This document shows, one piece after another, positions 60,435 through 64,000 of a DNA stretch of 64,000 bases. The notes under the pieces are model-generated. The model ran no database searches, was not told where the DNA came from, and saw nothing but the letters and a program-made list of their open reading frames with translations. This DNA comes from an uncultured Chromatiaceae bacterium. Lineage in GTDB: Bacteria; Pseudomonadota; Gammaproteobacteria; Enterobacterales; Alteromonadaceae. The translations under genes were made by a program, and so were the position numbers. Numbering within the stretch: the stretch's first letter is position 1; every line of letters begins with the position of its first letter. The stretch covers positions 29,145 through 93,144 of the forward strand of contig CALJUX010000004.1 in the NCBI GenBank assembly GCA_937978655.1. The letters are read 5' to 3'.

Positions 60435-61529
60435 TTATTTGCCGGCTGATGTTTCAATATATTCAACAAGCTGGCTGATGGCTTTATTCACTTGCTCGCT
60501 GTTGTCCCAGTCCAGGCTGTTCCAGTCAATCTGCGTATCTAACTCAAACACGTTGTGGGATAACAGAAATTTCAGCGCCTGGGCCGATTTCAGCGGGGCA
60601 ATCCGATAATTGTTGCTGCGGACTTTCGGCTTTGGTGCCACTTCTTTGTAGATGCTTTTTTTAATAGCGGCATTAATGTCACGCCGATGCTCAATGTTCA
60701 GTAATGTGATGGCCTTGCGTTTTTTATAAGCCGCTTCCTGCGCCAGCACAATTTTTTTCATCCGGACAAAAGGATAAGACACGCCGTCCTGATAAGCGGC
60801 CAGCACTGCCGGATAACGGGTCAGCACATTGTAATTGTCGTAGGCCCCCATCGAGATGCCTAAAATGCCGGCGCAATCCTTCACAGTCAGTGGCTTCCCT
60901 TCTGCCATCTGGCGCATTTTACTGAGCGTTTCAATTTCACGCATGGCATCCCGGAACGCCTGCAGTTTGCCATATTGGGGCAAATCTTCCCGGCTGGCAT
61001 TTTCCTGAAACTGTTTGGTTTTCGGCAATGCAGGCCGGTTCAGGTAGACTTTAAAATGTGCGGCGCCATCAATGCCATTGGCAAAAATCATCGCGAAAAA
61101 CCGGCGGTGCCCGGTCAGGATCTGGTATTGGCCGTTGTGCAGCGGGAAAATGGTCGGCACCTGAATAATTTCTGATACGGCTACATTACTGGCCAGCTCA
61201 ATAATTGAATCAATGGTGTGATTGGCTTTTTTCCATTCAGCACTGTTGTAATGAAAGCAGTTCACAATGCAGGACTTGCCAATAACCACTTTGTCGCGGG
61301 CGTCATACCGTTCAATCAGCTGGTTTTTACTGATCTTTTTGGTGGCAATCTGATAAGCGACCTGATCAGGCACAATCGTGACCGGAAAAAAGCGGGGGTT
61401 GGTGGCATCAGGTTCAATACGGTTCAGAAAAATTGATTTGTATTCATAAGGTTGTTCTATTAACAACCGGTCGAATTCAACGGTATTCAGCTCAGCTGTC
61501 AGCTGCTGTTCAAAGGATAAACTACTCAC
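60435..61529 (-). CDS. Orphan ParB/Srx-domain protein with a helix-turn-helix
   Basis: 364 residues starting with GTG at 61529 (GGGG 7 bases upstream). A ParB-like fold is recognisable: FLNRIEPDATNPRFF near residue 35, VPTIFPLHNGQYQILTGHRRFFAMIFANG near 125, FQENASREDLPQYGKLQAF (ENxxREDL) near 175 and a helix-turn-helix LTVKDCAGILGISMGAYDNYNVL near 215. The usual GERRxRA CTP-site motif reads GHRRFFA, and ~80 extra residues separate the first two blocks, with CIVNCFHYNSAEW inside. No parA or parS-like cluster lies nearby. It is convergent with tmcA. The role is unknown; a divergent, perhaps mobile-element-derived, ParB. Confidence 0.78.
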   Translation of the reverse strand: MSSLSFEQQLTAELNTVEFDRLLIEQPYEYKSIFLNRIEPDATNPRFFPVTIVPDQVAYQIATKKISKNQLIERYDARDKVVIGKSCIVNCFHYNSAEWKKANHTIDSIIELASNVAVSEIIQVPTIFPLHNGQYQILTGHRRFFAMIFANGIDGAAHFKVYLNRPALPKTKQFQENASREDLPQYGKLQAFRDAMREIETLSKMRQMAEGKPLTVKDCAGILGISMGAYDNYNVLTRYPAVLAAYQDGVSYPFVRMKKIVLAQEAAYKKRKAITLLNIEHRRDINAAIKKSIYKEVAPKPKVRSNNYRIAPLKSAQALKFLLSHNVFELDTQIDWNSLDWDNSEQVNKAISQLVEYIETSAGK

Positions 61530-61794
61530 CCGAGCCCCTTTTTCCTGTACGCGAGTATGGCAGCAGTTCCGCGGGAATCTCAGTTGCTGCGCTGAATCAT
61601 TGCTGCATCACAGCCTGCTTAAAGCGTCAGATGTGCCGGATGTGATGACGGGCAACGTCAATCCGGCACATTCTTTCGTGGCAGTATATCACCACAGCCC
61701 CCGAAAACGCAGCCTGTGACATGGTTCCGTGCCGGCCACGCGGTGCGTTATTCTGCTGCTTGCAGTGCAGGAATGGGCACTTCAGCGCGGGCTT

Positions 61795-62049
61795 CTAATG
61801 GAGCCGCCCGTCGTCGTCGGCTGAAACATTTGGCAACAGCAAACCAATCACGCAGCGCTGCTGGGTAAATTGTTCGAATGCAAAGCCGGGATCAAGCTGA
61901 AACCCATCCATCGCATCTTTGCGGCCCAAGAGGTAAGCCTGCTCAAATACCATCCGCAATATTTTGGTCAGCAGGTCGCATGGCTGCTGGTTCGAACCGT
62001 CGCCAGGCAGACGCCCGTCAGGTAATCCATGAACTTCAGAATCTTTCAT
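61795..62049 (-). CDS. Doubtful small hypothetical protein
   Basis: 84 residues, ATG 62049 with GTGGAAA upstream. No signal peptide or membrane helix. A helical stretch (LTKILRMVFEQAYLLGRKDAM) is followed by FAFEQFTQQRCVIGLLL. It fills an otherwise gene-free stretch between the ParB-like gene and the binding-protein gene, on the same strand as ParB. I recognise no family. It could be real or a chance frame. Confidence 0.35.
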   Translation of the reverse strand: MKDSEVHGLPDGRLPGDGSNQQPCDLLTKILRMVFEQAYLLGRKDAMDGFQLDPGFAFEQFTQQRCVIGLLLPNVSADDDGRLH

Positions 62050-62327
62050 TTTTCCACACTCAATTGTTCTAAATATGTAAATAACGATACGCGGATGCCA
62101 CAGGAAAAACCTTTACCAAATCCTGATAAAACCCTGATGAAGTCGGCATCTGCCAGTTTTACGCGTCGGCATAATCACGGCAAAGTGCGGAGCGGTCTTA
62201 TCCCGGTTTCTGTTACGATGCCAAATTCCCGGGAAAACGCAGAGATTCAGTGATGCATATCAATTTGGCAGATTTCAGAACACGATAGGCTATAGTTGGT
62301 TTAATTTACTCGCGGAGTCTTGTTCGC

Positions 62328-63443
62328 ATGCAGTTGAGGCTTGTCACCATCGCAGTTGCGACCTTGTGGTTGACGTTGTTGCATCCATGTCAAGCTGCGG
62401 CGCCGGAACCGATCAAGTTGGGAATGTCGGCGCCTTTTAGCGGACCTGCAGCACAATTAGGTCAACAATTCCGTTATGGCGCCAATCTGGTTTTCGACGC
62501 GCAGAATTTAATCGGTGGGATTGCCGGCCGGCCCATTCAGCTGCTGACGGCAGATGACGGCTATGAACCGCTGCGGACTGTCGAAAACACCCGCAGTTTC
62601 CTGCTGGAACATCAGGTGTTTGCCTTATTTGGCTATGTCGGAACGCCGACCTCCAGTGCAATTCTGCCACTGCTGCGTAAACATCAGACGCCCTATCTGG
62701 CCGCATTTACCGGGGCCGATATTCTGCGCCAGCCCGCCGACCATTTCATTTATAACTTTCGCGCCAGCTATCGGGAAGAGGCAGCGACTCAGGTCCGCTA
62801 TCTGGTCGATAAACGCCAATTGCGCCGCGTGGCGCTGTTAATTCAGGCTGACGAATTTGGTGCCAGTGTTGAACAGTGGTTTTTAGCTGAGCTGGCCCGC
62901 CGGCAATTGCAGCCGGTAGCAGTGGTCCGGTTTCAGCGTAACAGCGTTGATATGCATAGCGCAGTACAGCAGCTGAAAGCCGCAACACCAGATTTGGTCT
63001 TGACTGTCGGCACCTATCTGCCGTTGGCAAAAGCTATCCAGCTTGGACAGAGCCAGCACTTTTCACCGGTATATTCAGTCGTTTCATTCACTGGTATTCA
63101 GCAACTTCAGCAGCACTTAACATCGCCTTATCAGGTTTATGCTTCGATGGTGGTGCCTGATCCGCTAAATACCGCGACAGAATTAGTCAGCGCTTACCAT
63201 CAAAGACTGGCCGTCGATGCAACAGCGCCGAGTGATGTTGGCCTTGAGGGCTTTGCGGCAGCAACGGTGTTGGTCTCTGCGCTGAAGAGCTGCTCACCGA
63301 ACTTAAATCAGACCTGCCTGATGCAGCAATTACCCGCACAGCAACTATATGATTTTGCGTTAACTTACCAACCCAAGACTCACCAGGCCTCACAGCAGGT
63401 TTTTTTATACCAGCTAACGCCGGATCACCTGCAAAAAATCTAA
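62328..63443 (+). CDS. Branched-chain-amino-acid-type periplasmic binding protein (Peripla_BP_6), orphan
   Basis: 371 residues with a signal peptide ending near residue 23 (PCQAA). Type I binding fold: IKLGMSAPFSGPAAQLGQQFRYGANLVFDAQN, GRPIQLLTADDGYEPLRTVENTR, FALFGYVGTPTSSAILPLLRKHQTPYLAAFTGADILRQ, RVALLIQADEFGAS and DLVLTVGTYLPLAKAI. No Liv-type permease or ATPase genes are adjacent, so it may act with an unlinked transporter or as the sensory module for a two-component or GGDEF protein. CGGAG precedes the ATG. It is the last gene before the hairpin-rich non-coding stretch. Confidence 0.87.
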   Translation: MQLRLVTIAVATLWLTLLHPCQAAAPEPIKLGMSAPFSGPAAQLGQQFRYGANLVFDAQNLIGGIAGRPIQLLTADDGYEPLRTVENTRSFLLEHQVFALFGYVGTPTSSAILPLLRKHQTPYLAAFTGADILRQPADHFIYNFRASYREEAATQVRYLVDKRQLRRVALLIQADEFGASVEQWFLAELARRQLQPVAVVRFQRNSVDMHSAVQQLKAATPDLVLTVGTYLPLAKAIQLGQSQHFSPVYSVVSFTGIQQLQQHLTSPYQVYASMVVPDPLNTATELVSAYHQRLAVDATAPSDVGLEGFAAATVLVSALKSCSPNLNQTCLMQQLPAQQLYDFALTYQPKTHQASQQVFLYQLTPDHLQKI

Positions 63444-64000
63444 AGTCTTCAGGGAAACAGACTGAAATTTGGCGATTGAGCGTTTTGATGTACTGCGCAG
63501 AGCGCAGGGGCCAGCGGCACATGGAGCCGGGGGAGTAAGACGGTAGGTTCGGATGGCGTGGGTTAGTTTTAGGCGTGAATATTGCGGCTTCGTAGGAGTC
63601 TGCCCCCTCGCGGAGCTCAAGGGTGCTCTCCCGGAATGATGCCAAACTGTTGGCTTTGGAGATTCAAAGGCTTGAACATCGCGGTTTCGTGGGAGTCTGC
63701 CCCCTCGCGGAGCTTCGGGTGTGTTCAGCCGGAGAGAAGCCAAACTATTGGCTTCTCTAAACCCCGATTTCACTGTACTCATTGCTCACCCCTTCCATGG
63801 GGTTCGCCGCTACGCGGCCCGCTAAAGCGGTCCAAATTGGCTCCAGGCCAATTTGTCGCATGGGATTGCCCCGCTCGAGGAATACATCGTCAGGATGCCA
63901 TAAAGCACAAATCCGCAGGAGCGGATTTGGATGGCGTAAGCCACTGTGTGACGGCCAGACGAGCCAAACTGTTGGCTGCTCTAAACCCCGGCCCCTTCGC
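63444..64000. repeat. Gene-free stretch with hairpin array and 97-bp repeat
   Basis: No credible coding region. A 41-base unit (GGAGTCTGCCCCCTCGCGGA core) occurs at 63577-63617 and 63674-63714 with four transitions. Palindrome GCCAA-N4-TTGGC occurs three times (63641, 63738, 63963), the second extended to 11-bp arms (63733-63758) and copies 2 and 3 both followed by CTCTAAACCCC. Other perfect hairpins: CAAATTGGC/GCCAATTTG (63833-63855), CCGC/GCGG (63819-63830), CAAATCCGC/GCGGATTTG (63908-63929). The stretch continues to the window edge. Confidence 0.75.

Noticed and set aside
63577..63714. Possible CRISPR array
   Set aside because: Only two copies with 97-base period, imperfect repeats and no cas genes in the window; the spacing and length do not fit.
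63187..63782. Two leftward open frames of 152 and 122 codons over the right-edge repeats
   Set aside because: They run through the duplicated unit and hairpins, are Arg/Pro/Ser-rich with no family pattern, and one extends antisense into the binding-protein gene. They are chance frames in GC-rich repeats.
1..64000. Prophage, transposon, toxin-antitoxin or anti-phage defence island
   Set aside because: No integrase other than XerC, no transposase, nuclease/ATPase defence pairs or reverse transcriptase were recognised on either strand.

Overview
The window reads as a chromosomal segment of a marine or freshwater gammaproteobacterium. The best guess is a Rheinheimera-like member of the Alteromonadales/Chromatiaceae neighbourhood. 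This rests on: the enterobacterial-type block cyaY <> lptM-lysA-dapF-DUF484-xerC-yigB-uvrD; a hemCDXY operon; FadM and Fre proteins that align closely with remembered E. coli sequences; a VC0807-type membrane protein; DUF3142, LytTR and choice-of-anchor-E type proteins. The genus is inference, because no rRNA lies in the window. Coding density is high, genes are compact, and no phage, transposase, CRISPR array or biosynthetic cluster was seen.

Layout. 1-11.2 kb holds mostly single metabolic genes: a cut polysaccharide deacetylase, a flavin-reductase-like protein, an AGCS amino acid symporter, SRPBCC, an alkaline-phosphatase-superfamily hydrolase, two VOC proteins, a PEP-CTERM-like exported protein, an M19 dipeptidase, arylamine N-acetyltransferase, methylthioribose kinase and a sialidase-like propeller. 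11.2-16.7 kb has a TonB-dependent receptor behind a long, hairpin-rich leader, then small envelope proteins. 16.7-22.8 kb has ppc and a minus-strand run tRNA-Gly(CCC), FAH-family enzyme, cation/proton antiporter and EAL phosphodiesterase. 23.0-24.0 kb encodes two bacterioferritin subunits with complementary ferroxidase and haem residues. 24.2-25.5 kb is a PadR regulator coupled to a HAAS-domain membrane protein, with a repeated operator-like site. 26.3-29.3 kb is a DUF1800/DUF1501 pair. 29.4-33.3 kb has VC0807, two periplasmic binding proteins and metC.

33.4-40.9 kb is one rightward operon-like run: ubiD, a [2Fe-2S] ferredoxin, fre, a phytanoyl-CoA-dioxygenase-like enzyme, a DUF3142 lipoprotein, a large CGPD-type repeat protein and fadM. 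40.9-44.6 kb holds a membrane LytTR regulator divergent from an acyltransferase, and a Sel1/TonB-C protein. 44.6-51.2 kb is a continuous leftward run joining frataxin, an esterase, a DUF2914 protein, hemC-hemD-hemX-hemY, a deoxyinosine-type DNA glycosylase and CsaA. 51.3-60.4 kb is the rightward lptM-lysA-dapF-DUF484-xerC-yigB-uvrD-tmcA block. 60.4-63.4 kb has an orphan, atypical ParB-domain protein, a doubtful small gene and an orphan branched-chain-type binding protein. The last ~550 bases are non-coding and packed with near-perfect hairpins and a 97-bp-period repeat.

No clear novel multi-gene system stands out. The points most worth following are the right-end hairpin array, the orphan ParB-like protein, the split bacterioferritin pair, the TonB-receptor leader, and the uncharacterised PhyH/DUF3142/CGPD genes in the ubiD operon. 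Start codons were chosen from visible ribosome binding sites and family N-termini. All family calls are from reading the sequence, without database searches.
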